NCBI GenBank assembly: GCA_031548025.1
Contig: JAVBRM010000087.1
Coordinates: forward strand, 1 to 64,000
Reading direction: 5' to 3'
DNA: 64,000 nt
Origin: UBA5239 sp031548025
Lineage (GTDB): Bacteria; Verrucomicrobiota; Lentisphaeria; Victivallales; Victivallaceae
Shown here: positions 1-8,465 of the stretch, piece by piece
How the letters are laid out: each line of letters opens with the position of its first letter
Numbering within the stretch: position 1 is the first letter of the stretch
Position numbers and translations under genes: made by a program
The notes under the pieces: model-generated
What the model saw: the letters and a program-made list of their open reading frames with translations, nothing else
What the model was told of the DNA's origin: nothing
Databases searched by the model: none

Positions 1-169
1 ATTTCTCATATCCTCTTTATTATTAATTTATTAAATATATCAATACGTTAGCATGATTTTTGAAAATATCAAGCGCAAACTATTGGCCATAAACAAAATA
101 AGTCAATTATTCTCATTGGAAATAGTTTTGACGGGGTCGTCCCTTTCCATAATTTTCAATTATCAATTT

Positions 170-1015
170 TCAATTATTATAGCCGGAGGGGGTTGTTCCG
201 GTCATTTTTTTGAACTGGCGGTTGAAGCTGGAGAGGCTTTGATAACCACAGCGCAGGGCGACTTCCGCGATGGAGTATTTGCGGCTGCTTAAATCGGTTT
301 TTGCCATGGTCAGGCGGAGTTTTTCGCGGTATTCGGTGGGGGAGCACCCCATGGCTTCCCGGAAAATCCGGCGGAAATGAACCGGGCTCATGCCGCACAA
401 GCGGGCCGATACGGCCAGTGAGCATTCTTCACGGTAGGTCGCATTCAAATGCTGAATCGCCGGTTGAATCCGCAGATATTCGTCACTCGCCGGGTAATTG
501 CCACTAGCAATTGCCGTACTGAACGCATCTTTCAGGGCCAGGCACAGCAGCACCGTCAGGGCGACGGTTTCTTCGCGCCGGGGAGCGGCCAGTCGCAGCC
601 GTTGAACAATATCGAGAATTTCAGGGTGCTCGCCGCCGATGATATTCGTGAAATTTTCACCATGCAGACGGTTCAGAAAGGCAAGGTCGTAGTCCGGGAA
701 ATGCGGCAGAATCAGTTGTTGAAAATCCGCATAGAACCAGATCCAGCGGCTTTCCGTCCCCGGCGAGCTCTGGGCCAGATGCGGGACCATCCGGGGAATA
801 AACAGCACATTGCCCTCCCGGAACGGCATAACTTTGTTTTCCACGATGAAAATTCCTTCGCCGCCCAGGCACAGGCCCATTTCCACCTGATTGTGGCGGT
901 GCAAGTAGTGAATCGGACGGTCACTCTGTTGGAAAATCCGGCCTCGCAGAAACGGCAAATCAGCCGGTAAGTCAATCGGATTATCGAGAATCTCAAATTT
1001 TGATCGTTTTTGCAT
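170..1015 (-). CDS. AraC-family transcriptional regulator
   Basis: A 281-aa protein with an N-terminal cupin-like sugar-sensing half (residues about 35-90, with the HRHNQVEMG stretch typical of AraC cupins) and a C-terminal double helix-turn-helix (about 185-281). The second helix-turn-helix contains IAEVALRCGYQSLSSFNRQFKKM, shown here in part as GYQSLSSFNRQFKK, followed by GTTPSGY, the usual AraC/XylS ending. It is divergent from the ADP-ribosylglycohydrolase-like gene at 1105 with only 89 bp between them, so it probably activates that gene in response to a sugar. The effector cannot be told from sequence. The start codon is the ATG whose complement lies at 1013-1015. Confidence 0.9.
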   Translation of the reverse strand: MQKRSKFEILDNPIDLPADLPFLRGRIFQQSDRPIHYLHRHNQVEMGLCLGGEGIFIVENKVMPFREGNVLFIPRMVPHLAQSSPGTESRWIWFYADFQQLILPHFPDYDLAFLNRLHGENFTNIIGGEHPEILDIVQRLRLAAPRREETVALTVLLCLALKDAFSTAIASGNYPASDEYLRIQPAIQHLNATYREECSLAVSARLCGMSPVHFRRIFREAMGCSPTEYREKLRLTMAKTDLSSRKYSIAEVALRCGYQSLSSFNRQFKKMTGTTPSGYNN

Positions 1016-1058
1016 ATATTAAGTTTTATCCTGCGCAGATTTATGCAATAAGATACAT

Positions 1059-1064
1059 TATAAT
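1059..1064 (+). promoter_or_regulatory. Possible -10 box for the ADP-ribosylglycohydrolase gene
   Basis: A TATAAT hexamer lies about 40 bp before the ATG at 1105. The expected -35 position (about 1036-1041) reads CAGATT, a poor match. A weak -35 next to a good -10 fits a promoter that needs an activator, and the divergent AraC gene is the obvious candidate. This is inference only. Confidence 0.35.
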
Positions 1065-1104
1065 ATATCACATCCACCAAAAAATCAAACCTGCGAGGTA
1101 AAAA

Positions 1105-2445
1105 ATGTTGATCGGCGGTTATCATGATCCATTGACTTTGTTGAACCATGAAATCAGGCAGCTCGAAGAGGAAGGGTATCTGGTCCCCGCCTCTCTCAAA
1201 AAAGACACCGCAATGTTGAATCCGGAAAAAGACGCTTTCAACGAAACAGCGATCAAAGCGATTTATGCGCGTTTGGTCGACTTGCCGCGCGATCCCGGTT
1301 TTCAGTTTTGCGAGCCAAATGATCTGGAGGAGATCCGCCGCGAACGTCCCGACGGCCCCCGTCAACTTCCGGTCAATCTTTCCGAGGATGAATTGCTGGA
1401 TAAATTCCACGGCGCATGGCTTGGGCGTTCGGTGGGGTGCGCCCTTGGGAAACCGGTCGAAGGCATGGGCATGCGGGCCGGCTGGACCGGAATCAAGCGT
1501 TATCTGGAAAACCGTTCCGACTGGCCGCTGACCGATTATTTCAGTCGAACGGATTGCGGCGACGGGCTCACAGTCGGTTGCGCGCCTTCCTGCCGGGAAA
1601 ATATCGCTTACATGGAAAGCGATGACGACATCCGCTATACCCTGCTGGGGTTGCAGATCATGGAAACTTACGGCTACAGTTTTACTTGGTGCGATGTCGC
1701 CGAAACCTGGAATCAGATGCTGCCGATGCGTCTTGTCTGTACAGCGGAGCGCCAGGCGCTGTTGAATCTCAATCTCCGTCCCCAGGCCGCCACCAAGGAA
1801 TTCACGCGGCGGTTCAACAATCCTTACCGGGAGTGGATCGGGGCGCAAATCCGCGCGGACTTCTGGGGCTGGGCTTGCGCCGGAAACCCGGAATTGGCGG
1901 CTGAACTCGCCTGGCGCGACGCTTCCTGGACCCACACCGGCAACGGCATTTACGGTGAAATGTTCTTTGCAGCACTGCAGGCGGCGGCGTTCGCAGAAAA
2001 CAACATGGAGCGTCTGATTGAGATCGCCCTGAGCGAAATCCCCCGGAACTGCCGCCTCGCCGCCGCCATCAGGGATATCGTTATTCAAGTCCAGCAAAAC
2101 CCGGATATGGAATCGTGTTTCCGGTATATCTGCGACAAATACCAGGCCATGAGCGCAGTCCATACCATCAACAACGCGGTCTTGTGCGTCGCGGCGCTGT
2201 TGCTGGGCCAAAACGATCCGGACCGAACGATCTGCATCGCTGTAATGGGCGGGCTGGACACCGACTGCAACGGGGCCACCGTCGGCGCCGCCGCAGGCAT
2301 AATCAGCGGGCATAGCAACTTCGGCGGGACTCTGGCAGACCGCCTCAACGATACGATCAAAGGAATGTTCGGGCAATTTCAGGAAAACACCATGACCGAG
2401 CTGGCCCGACGAACCCTGGCCGTTTACCGGCGAAAGGAGGGATAA
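1105..2445 (+). CDS. ADP-ribosylglycohydrolase (DraG/ARH) family protein
   Basis: A 446-aa protein. After an N-terminal helical extension of about 100 residues, the ARH fold begins with GAWLGRSVGCALGKPVEG (residues about 103-120), the usual first helix of the family. The metal-binding acidic cluster ESDDDIRYTLLGL is at about 171-183, and the second metal motif GLDTDCNGATVGAAAG is near the C-terminus. Family members hydrolyse ADP-ribose links, or related N- and O-glycosidic bonds, using two Mg2+ ions. Versions with this N-terminal extension often occur in sugar-use loci, and the divergent AraC gene here supports such a role rather than control of nitrogenase. A GAGGT ribosome site lies about 5 nt before the ATG. 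The real substrate is unknown. Confidence 0.85.
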   Translation: MLIGGYHDPLTLLNHEIRQLEEEGYLVPASLKKDTAMLNPEKDAFNETAIKAIYARLVDLPRDPGFQFCEPNDLEEIRRERPDGPRQLPVNLSEDELLDKFHGAWLGRSVGCALGKPVEGMGMRAGWTGIKRYLENRSDWPLTDYFSRTDCGDGLTVGCAPSCRENIAYMESDDDIRYTLLGLQIMETYGYSFTWCDVAETWNQMLPMRLVCTAERQALLNLNLRPQAATKEFTRRFNNPYREWIGAQIRADFWGWACAGNPELAAELAWRDASWTHTGNGIYGEMFFAALQAAAFAENNMERLIEIALSEIPRNCRLAAAIRDIVIQVQQNPDMESCFRYICDKYQAMSAVHTINNAVLCVAALLLGQNDPDRTICIAVMGGLDTDCNGATVGAAAGIISGHSNFGGTLADRLNDTIKGMFGQFQENTMTELARRTLAVYRRKEG

Positions 2446-2533
2446 TACGAGGGTGCTGCTCGCCCCCTAGCACTCCCCCCCGGCAGGACAACTGTCCTGC
2501 ACCATGATTCTTTAGGAGAAAAGGTATTTTTTC

Positions 2534-2570
2534 GCAAGGGACAACCGAACGGATTCGGTTTTCCCTTTGC
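2534..2570. repeat. Stem-loop between the ARH and Sel1 genes
   Basis: An inverted repeat with arms GCAAGGGA + ACCGAA and TTCGGT + TCCCTTTGC around a 4-nt CGGA loop. It lies about 90 bp after the stop of the ARH-family gene. A T-run is present before the left arm (2525-2532), but none follows the right arm, so it is not a canonical intrinsic terminator on either strand. A second, smaller repeat (GCAGGACA/TGTCCTGC, 2483-2500) precedes it. The pair may end transcription or protect the 3' end of the upstream mRNA. Confidence 0.45.
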
Positions 2571-2634
2571 AAACCTCTTTCCAATCCTTTCCTGTAGGAT
2601 TCGGTAACTTTTATTTAAAATAATTTTCAAAAGC

Positions 2635-2662
2635 TTGCGCGAAGTTACAGGAGCGATATATT
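2635..2662 (+). promoter_or_regulatory. Putative sigma70-type promoter of the Sel1-repeat gene
   Basis: TTGCGC at 2635-2640 and TATATT at 2657-2662 are separated by 16 bp. They lie about 42 bp before the ATG at 2704, which is preceded by a strong GGAGGG ribosome site (2691-2696). Confidence 0.45.
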
Positions 2663-2703
2663 ATTGCCATAACAGGGGGTTATAACCGCTGGAGGGCCGA
2701 AAC

Positions 2704-3726
2704 ATGAAAATGACGCTTATGACCGGTAAAATTATTTTTGTGGGTGTAGTTGTCTGCGGCATTGTAGTAGCTGCCGGAGTGGTTGGTTATCACAACTGGG
2801 CTTTTACGGCCGCAGGGAAAACATGTTTGGCAAAAGATGCTTATTGCAAAGGGGATTATGTAAAGGCTCTGGCGCTGATGAAAGATGCGGATCAGAATGA
2901 TCCGGAAATTCAATGCTTCTTCGGTTGGATGTACTACAAGGGCGAAGCCGGATTGTCCAAAGATTCCGTAAAGGCGGTTGAATTTTATCGCAAGGCCGCT
3001 GAGCAAGGAGAAGCCGCTGCCCAGAATAGCCTGGGGTGGATGTATTACCTGGGCGAAGGCGGGTTGCCGCAGGATTCGGTTAAAGCCGTCGAATGGTTTC
3101 GCAAGGCCATTGAACAAGGAGAGGCTTTTGCTCTGAATAACTTAGGGTTGATGTATAACAAGGGTGAAGGCGGATTGCCAAAGGATCCAGTAAAGGCGGT
3201 GGAGTATTACCGCAAGGCGGCCGAACAGGGCAATGCGCTTGCACAGTGCAATTTAGGAATAATGTATCAAAAGGGCGAAGGCGGATTGCCGAAGGATCCA
3301 GTAAAGGCGGTCGAATTCTACCGCAAGGCGGCTGAACAGGAACATGTGAACGCGCAATGCCAAATGGGTTGGATGTATCTTCACGGAGCCGGAGTTCCGC
3401 TGAATGATGCCGAAGCGGTTAAATGGTTTCGCAAAGCTACGGAACAAGACCATGCGTGTGCGCAATATTATTTAGGTTGGATGTATAGCCAGGGGAAAGG
3501 CGATCTACCGAAGAATGATATCGAGGCGGAAAAGTGGTATCGCAAGGCGGCCGAACAGGGCGATAGGGAGGCGCAGTATTATCTGGGGGTGATGTATCAA
3601 AACGGTGAAGGCGGATTAACCAAGAGTGATATCGAGGCAGTTAAATGGTTTCATAAAGCAGCAGAACAAGGGCATGAAATGGCTAAAACCCAATTAACGG
3701 CATTGGAAGTAAATCTTAAGAGATAG
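2704..3726 (+). CDS. Sel1-repeat (TPR-like) membrane-anchored protein
   Basis: A 340-aa protein. An N-terminal hydrophobic segment (residues about 8-28) is an uncleaved anchor or signal. The rest is a run of about seven 36-residue Sel1-like repeats, each carrying a version of AVKWFRKAAEQG followed by AQYYLGWMY and a GEGGLPKD loop. Such repeats form a helical solenoid used for protein-protein contacts. The repeats are very similar to each other at the DNA level, which suggests recent internal duplication. No enzymatic motif is visible. The gene has its own promoter candidate and is followed after about 100 bp by the Na/Pi cotransporter gene in the same direction. The partner is unknown. Confidence 0.85.
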   Translation: MKMTLMTGKIIFVGVVVCGIVVAAGVVGYHNWAFTAAGKTCLAKDAYCKGDYVKALALMKDADQNDPEIQCFFGWMYYKGEAGLSKDSVKAVEFYRKAAEQGEAAAQNSLGWMYYLGEGGLPQDSVKAVEWFRKAIEQGEAFALNNLGLMYNKGEGGLPKDPVKAVEYYRKAAEQGNALAQCNLGIMYQKGEGGLPKDPVKAVEFYRKAAEQEHVNAQCQMGWMYLHGAGVPLNDAEAVKWFRKATEQDHACAQYYLGWMYSQGKGDLPKNDIEAEKWYRKAAEQGDREAQYYLGVMYQNGEGGLTKSDIEAVKWFHKAAEQGHEMAKTQLTALEVNLKR

Positions 3727-3823
3727 GGCATTGTGTTTTGTTAGGTTTTGGTTAAATTTACCCGGTCCGGTATTGCGACATCTCCAATCGGGTTTTATAT
3801 TATATATGTATCGTTGGAGATAT

Positions 3824-6283
3824 ATGAATTATACATGTAAATTACTATTACTGGGGATAATGGCGGTTTTGCTGACTGGATGCGGCAAGACCAACAATGC
3901 AACAGTCGATAGGGTTAAGGTTATCCGCGGCAATGGCCAGTGCGCCATGCCAGGAGAAGATTTCGAGCATCCACTGCTTATTGAACTGACCAGCCAAGCG
4001 GGAAAAAATATTTTAGGCGGCAACGGCAAGCGCCAGCCGGTAGTCGGCAAAAAAGTTTTTTTTCGCCCCTGCCCTCTATCCGATCTGACGTTATCCGCGC
4101 CGGAAGGTATTTCCGATGCGGGCGGCATGGTTCATGTCCGGGTCAAGGCCGGCCGGAAAATCGGCGACCAATACCTGAAAATCATTCCGGAAGAAGCCCC
4201 GAATAAAGTTATTCGGGTCCGTTTTGTCACCGGGGTGGAAATCAGCGGCGGCAACCAGGAAGTCGGCCCCGAAGATTCACTTCCCGAGCCGATCTCGGTC
4301 AAAGTGGTCGATTCGGACGGAAAACCGATGACCGGTATTCCGGTATATTTCAAGATTCTCCATGCCCCTTCACCCAAGGATACCGGAGCCCTGACACAAT
4401 CCCGGGTGCTTACCGACGACGACGGCGAAGCCAAGACCAATATGATTACCGGCACCATCACCGGGGATTATCATATCAATGTGGAAATCTCCGATCCCAA
4501 AGGTTCACTTGTAACCCGTGGAATTCAGATCCGGGAAATGGCGTTGAATCTTCGCGGACTGCTGATTTCCACCCTGGGGGGATTGGCGATTTTTGTCTTC
4601 GGCATGAAACTGATGAGCGACGGGCTCAACAAAGCCGCCGGGGACAAAATGCGGAATATTCTACATTTTTTCTCGAGCAACCGTTTTGTGGCGGTTTTTG
4701 CCGGGGCGATGGTTACCGCGATCATCCAATCCTCGAGTGCCAGCACCGTCATGGTCATCGGTTTCGTCAATGCCGGGCTGCTGAATCTGGTCCAGTCGAT
4801 CGGGATCATTTTCGGGGCCAATATCGGCACCACCATTACCGCCCAGATCATTTCTTTCGACATTGCCGGAATCGCGTTGCCGGCGATCATCACCGGGTTG
4901 GTGATGATGTTCTTCACTTTGAAGTGGATGACCGGCTGGGGTGAAACAGTACTGGGGTTCGGATTGCTCTTTTTCGGCATGGCCATGATGAGCGATTCCC
5001 TGAAATTGATTTCGGATTTTCCGGCATTCATCAATTTTTTCAGTTCGTTCGACTGTTCGCCTGAGAAGGGCGTCATGCCGCTCGGCGCCACCTTGGGGGC
5101 CATCGGAATCGGGATCGTGGTGACGGTAATCATCCAGAGCAGTTCCGCGGTTATGGGGATCATTTTGGCGCTGGGTGCCAGCGGGCTGTTGAACCTTTAT
5201 ACCGCGGTACCGCTGATTCTCGGCTCGAACATCGGAACCACCATTACCGCGCTGCTGGCGGCGATCCCCACCAATCGCATCGGTAAACAGGCCGCCATTG
5301 CCCATACGATTTTCAATGTCAGCGGAGTTCTTCTGATGCTGATCGGTTTTTATATACCGTCCGGCAACTCCGAGCACCCGATATTCTTTTCCATGATTGA
5401 GGCAATCACTCCCGGCAATGTCCTCACCGCCATTCCCCAGAATATGCCACGCCATATCGCCAACGCCCACACCATGTTCAATGTGTTTACCACGCTTCTC
5501 CTGATACCTTTTATTCCGCAAATCGCCAAACTCTGTGAATGGCTGCTTCCGGCGAAGAAGGAAAAGGTCAAATACAATTATCTCGAACCGTACCTTCTGG
5601 ATACTCCCGCAATCGCGCTTGAACAGACGGTTCGTTCACTATGCTACATGGTCAAAGAATCATGGCAAATGGTCGATGAGGCGTTCAACAATCATTTTAT
5701 GAAGTCCAATGTCGACGAAGTCAAATTCAAAGTTTTGGAGGAACGCGAGGATCGGGTGGACGACCTGCAGGCGGAAATCACCGACTATCTGATCCAGATA
5801 ACCCGCCGCGAACTCTCCAATCCTCAATCTGAAATCATTCCGCTACTGATGCATTGTACCAACGACGCCGAGCGCGTCGCCGACCATACCGCCAATATTC
5901 TGGCACTGACCGAACGCCTGCAGGAGGCCAGCGGCGATCTTTCGATCAAGGGGCGCAACGACCTCGAGACCATGTATAGTTTTGTCAAAGATCTCGCCAT
6001 CAATATCCTGGCCGCCCTGGAATCCCAGGAATCGTCATATATCACCAAGGCCCTGGCCGATGAGAGAGAAATCAACCGCCTGGCCACAGAGCTGGAAGCC
6101 GGCCACATCGAGCGTCTGCGTCTGGGACTTTGCGATGCGATCGTCGGAGTAATTTACATCGAATTGATCGGTGAGCTCGAAAAAATCGCCGATCACCTGA
6201 CCAACATCGCCGAACGCACCCGCGCCATCCAAAAACACTACGTCGACCTTGGCTGGGATTCCCCGGATCAGTCAAACCCCTGA
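3824..6283 (+). CDS. Na+/phosphate cotransporter with N-terminal lipoprotein/Ig-like region and C-terminal PhoU-like domain
   Basis: An 819-aa protein with three parts. Residues 1-22 form a lipoprotein signal with lipobox LLTGC, and are followed by about 200 residues of beta-rich sequence resembling one or two bacterial Ig-like (Big_1) domains (GIPVYFKIL, DDDGEAKTNMITG). Residues about 240-590 are the NptA/NaPi-II membrane core, with duplicated IIQSSSA motifs (Q302 and Q438) and the paired GANIGTTITA/GSNIGTTITA. Residues about 600-817 are a PhoU-like helical domain. The protein probably imports phosphate with Na+. I chose the ATG at 3824, which has GGAGA just upstream and a proper lipobox, over an in-frame start at 3731. 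The N-terminal region is unusual for the family. Confidence 0.85.
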   Translation: MNYTCKLLLLGIMAVLLTGCGKTNNATVDRVKVIRGNGQCAMPGEDFEHPLLIELTSQAGKNILGGNGKRQPVVGKKVFFRPCPLSDLTLSAPEGISDAGGMVHVRVKAGRKIGDQYLKIIPEEAPNKVIRVRFVTGVEISGGNQEVGPEDSLPEPISVKVVDSDGKPMTGIPVYFKILHAPSPKDTGALTQSRVLTDDDGEAKTNMITGTITGDYHINVEISDPKGSLVTRGIQIREMALNLRGLLISTLGGLAIFVFGMKLMSDGLNKAAGDKMRNILHFFSSNRFVAVFAGAMVTAIIQSSSASTVMVIGFVNAGLLNLVQSIGIIFGANIGTTITAQIISFDIAGIALPAIITGLVMMFFTLKWMTGWGETVLGFGLLFFGMAMMSDSLKLISDFPAFINFFSSFDCSPEKGVMPLGATLGAIGIGIVVTVIIQSSSAVMGIILALGASGLLNLYTAVPLILGSNIGTTITALLAAIPTNRIGKQAAIAHTIFNVSGVLLMLIGFYIPSGNSEHPIFFSMIEAITPGNVLTAIPQNMPRHIANAHTMFNVFTTLLLIPFIPQIAKLCEWLLPAKKEKVKYNYLEPYLLDTPAIALEQTVRSLCYMVKESWQMVDEAFNNHFMKSNVDEVKFKVLEEREDRVDDLQAEITDYLIQITRRELSNPQSEIIPLLMHCTNDAERVADHTANILALTERLQEASGDLSIKGRNDLETMYSFVKDLAINILAALESQESSYITKALADEREINRLATELEAGHIERLRLGLCDAIVGVIYIELIGELEKIADHLTNIAERTRAIQKHYVDLGWDSPDQSNP

Positions 6284-6284
6284 C

Positions 6285-6312
6285 TTGACTTTTTTATTTT
6301 CGCACGTATTAT
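6285..6312 (+). promoter_or_regulatory. Putative promoter of the toxin-antitoxin pair
   Basis: TTGACT at 6285-6290 and TATTAT at 6307-6312 have a 16-bp spacer and start just after the stop codon of the phosphate transporter gene. An 8-bp palindrome, ACACGTGT (6325-6332), lies between this promoter and the antitoxin ATG and could be the site of antitoxin autorepression. Confidence 0.45.
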
Positions 6313-6352
6313 ATAAATAATAAAACACGTGTCAAATATAAGGAGGCTTACT

Positions 6353-6616
6353 ATGGCAATGTCGAAATTGACTCTGACTGCTCCGCCTGAAATAATTGCA
6401 TTGGCCGAGGAACAGGCCAAGCGCGAGAATACCAGCATTTCCGCAATGTTTGCGAATTTCGTGATCGCAAAATCAAAAATTTCAAACAGGAAACCGCGGA
6501 CCAAGATTGGCCCCCTGACCAAATCATTGTCCGGTATTGTCAAACTGTCGAATGACTTCGATGAAAAAGAGTTCATGAGTCAGGTATTCTCGGATAAATA
6601 CAAGGTTGACAAATGA
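6353..6616 (+). CDS. DUF6364-type antitoxin
   Basis: An 87-aa protein. The first 50 residues (KLTLTAPPEIIALAEEQAKR, then ENTSISAMFANF) have the strand-helix-helix pattern of ribbon-helix-helix DNA-binding proteins. The C-terminal half is a charged tail of the kind that wraps around a toxin. It matches the DUF6364 family, known as the antitoxin partner of PIN-domain toxins. The start at 6353 has a perfect AGGAGG six nucleotides upstream; an in-frame start at 6329 lacks one. Its stop overlaps the toxin start as ATGA, indicating coupled translation. It probably neutralises the PIN protein and represses the pair's promoter. Confidence 0.85.
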   Translation: MAMSKLTLTAPPEIIALAEEQAKRENTSISAMFANFVIAKSKISNRKPRTKIGPLTKSLSGIVKLSNDFDEKEFMSQVFSDKYKVDK

Positions 6617-7023
6617 AGCTTTTTATCGATACCAATGTAGTGATTGATGTTATCGGCGGACGGGAACCATTTCTCAAAGATTCGCAAGAAATTCTAACCC
6701 TGTGTGAGTCGGAAAAAGCGGAAGGGATCATTTCAACGCTGACTCTTTGCACGATCGCCTATGTTCTTCGCAAGAACATCTCCACGCAATTGATGAAGAA
6801 AAAGTTGCGGGAGTTTCGCAATATTCTCAAGCCGATTGATTTGTCAACCTCAATCCTAGACAAAGCGATTGACTCTGATATTGCCGACTTCGAAGATGCG
6901 GTCCAATTTTTCACCGCAGCCTACAGTGATGCCGATTATATCATCACCCGAAATGTAAAACATTTTCCCAAAAATGATATCCCGATACTAACTCCAACCG
7001 CATTTCTTGCCCTGAATATTTGA
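6613..7023 (+). CDS. PIN-domain (VapC-like) toxin, putative ribonuclease
   Basis: A 136-aa protein of normal length for a PIN-domain toxin. It begins with KLFIDTNVVIDVIGGREPF, giving the first catalytic Asp (D6) and the following D12. The last acidic cluster is in SDADYIITRNVKHF near the C-terminus, a PIN_3-style ending. PIN toxins cleave RNA, often tRNA, with Mg2+. It overlaps the antitoxin gene by four bases (ATGA), so the two are one operon. The RNA target cannot be told from sequence. Confidence 0.88.
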   Translation: MKLFIDTNVVIDVIGGREPFLKDSQEILTLCESEKAEGIISTLTLCTIAYVLRKNISTQLMKKKLREFRNILKPIDLSTSILDKAIDSDIADFEDAVQFFTAAYSDADYIITRNVKHFPKNDIPILTPTAFLALNI

Positions 7024-7092
7024 GCTTATTGATTTGCATTTTCATTTTTTCGATATACTTTAGCAATAAGAAAATGTGTATGAGGTCACATT

Positions 7093-8463
7093 ATGACCAG
7101 AGAAAAATTAGGCTCGCGGCTTGGTTTTATTCTTCTCTCGGCCGGCTGTGCGATCGGCCTGGGAAATATCTGGCGCTTTCCGTTCATCGCCGGGCAATAC
7201 GGCGGCGGCTGGTTTGTTCTGCTGTATCTGGTGTTTATGGCTATCCTCGGATTTCCGATCCTGGTCATGGAATTGGCTGTGGGGCGGGCTTCACAGCTCA
7301 ATATCGTGGGAGCTTACCGTAAACTATCGCAAAGCAAGTGGCGTTGGGACCGGGCCGGAATGGTATTTTTCCTCGGCAATCTGGTCCTGATGATGTTTTA
7401 TACCACGGTTTCCGGGTGGCTTCTCTGTTACGGCTGGGAGTATCTGACCGGAACGATGACCGAATACACCACCCCGGAAGCGGTCGGCGCCTGTTTCGGC
7501 AACTTGACCGGCAGCACGGAAAGATCGATTTTCTGGCTGTTCATAACCATTGCCATCGCCACCGTCATGTGTGCCGCCGGGCTGAAAAAGGGGGTGGAGG
7601 GTACGGTCAAGGTTATGATGCTCATGCTTTTTGTCCTGTTGGTGATATTGGCTGCGAAAGCTTTGACCATGCCGGGAGCGGCGGAAGGGATAAAATTCTA
7701 CCTGGCTCCCAACCATGAACGTTTCACGGAAACCGGAATTATCAATACATTTTATGCTGCTATGGGACAAGCTTTTTTCACGCTGGGGCTGGGAGTCGGC
7801 AGCATGGAAATTTTCGGCAGTTACATCGGTAAAAATCATTCCCTCTCCAAAGAAGCCCTGTGGATCATCCTTCTCGACACCACGGTCGCCATTCTTGCCG
7901 GATTGATCATTTTTCCAGTCTGTTTCTCGCATGGCGTCGACGTCGGAAGCGGCCCGCCGCTGGTGTTCCTCAGCCTGCCGAATGTTTTCAACTCCATGCC
8001 GGGCGGACGCTGGTGGGGAGCCGCGTTTTTCCTGTTCATGTCCCTGGCGGCCATGACCACAGTCGTCGCGGTATTTGAAAACCTCATCGCATTGCTGATT
8101 GATGAATTGAAATGGAAACGTCTCAAATCCGCACTCGTCACCGGCGGTGCCGTCCTGGTGCTCTCCCTCCCCTGTGCTTTGGGCTTCAATCTCTGGCGAA
8201 ACTTCCATCCGCTCGGCGGCGACAGCAACATTCTCAGCCTGGAAGATTTTATCATCAGCCAGAATCTGGCCCCACTCGGTGCTTTGACCATTCTCCTGTT
8301 CTGCGTCATGCGCTATGGCTGGGGCTGGAAAAATTTCCGGGGCGAAGCCGACACGGGGCTCGGCCTGAAATTCCCATTCTGGTTGCGGGGTTATCTGACC
8401 TGGGTGCTGCCGCTCCTGATCCTGACGATCTTTACCGCCGGTTACATCGAAAAATTCTTTTAA
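7093..8463 (+). CDS. Neurotransmitter:sodium symporter (NSS/SNF) family transporter
   Basis: A 456-aa integral membrane protein with about 11-12 hydrophobic segments. Its TM1 carries the family signature GCAIGLGNIWRFPFIAGQYG (residues about 18-37), the unwound helix that binds Na+ and the amino-acid-like substrate in LeuT. TM6 contains FFTLGLGVGSMEIFGSY. Bacterial members import amino acids or related compounds with Na+. A GAGGT ribosome site precedes the ATG. A TATACT element at 7054-7059 is a possible -10. The 3' end converges on the binding-protein gene with 2 bp between stop codons and no terminator. The substrate is unknown. Confidence 0.92.
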   Translation: MTREKLGSRLGFILLSAGCAIGLGNIWRFPFIAGQYGGGWFVLLYLVFMAILGFPILVMELAVGRASQLNIVGAYRKLSQSKWRWDRAGMVFFLGNLVLMMFYTTVSGWLLCYGWEYLTGTMTEYTTPEAVGACFGNLTGSTERSIFWLFITIAIATVMCAAGLKKGVEGTVKVMMLMLFVLLVILAAKALTMPGAAEGIKFYLAPNHERFTETGIINTFYAAMGQAFFTLGLGVGSMEIFGSYIGKNHSLSKEALWIILLDTTVAILAGLIIFPVCFSHGVDVGSGPPLVFLSLPNVFNSMPGGRWWGAAFFLFMSLAAMTTVVAVFENLIALLIDELKWKRLKSALVTGGAVLVLSLPCALGFNLWRNFHPLGGDSNILSLEDFIISQNLAPLGALTILLFCVMRYGWGWKNFRGEADTGLGLKFPFWLRGYLTWVLPLLILTIFTAGYIEKFF

Positions 8464-8465
8464 AA

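Noticed and set aside
1..169. AT-rich stretch at the left edge
   Set aside because: It has small repeats (CAATTATCAATTTTCAATTA) but no gene, RNA or promoter that can be supported; it lies after the 3' end of the AraC gene.
712..2376. A long open frame opposite the ADP-ribosylglycohydrolase-like gene
   Set aside because: It covers two real genes on other frames and has no motif, signal or ribosome site.
2446..2703. Riboswitch before the Sel1 gene
   Set aside because: Two hairpins are present but no conserved riboswitch core could be recognised, and the promoter candidate lies after them.
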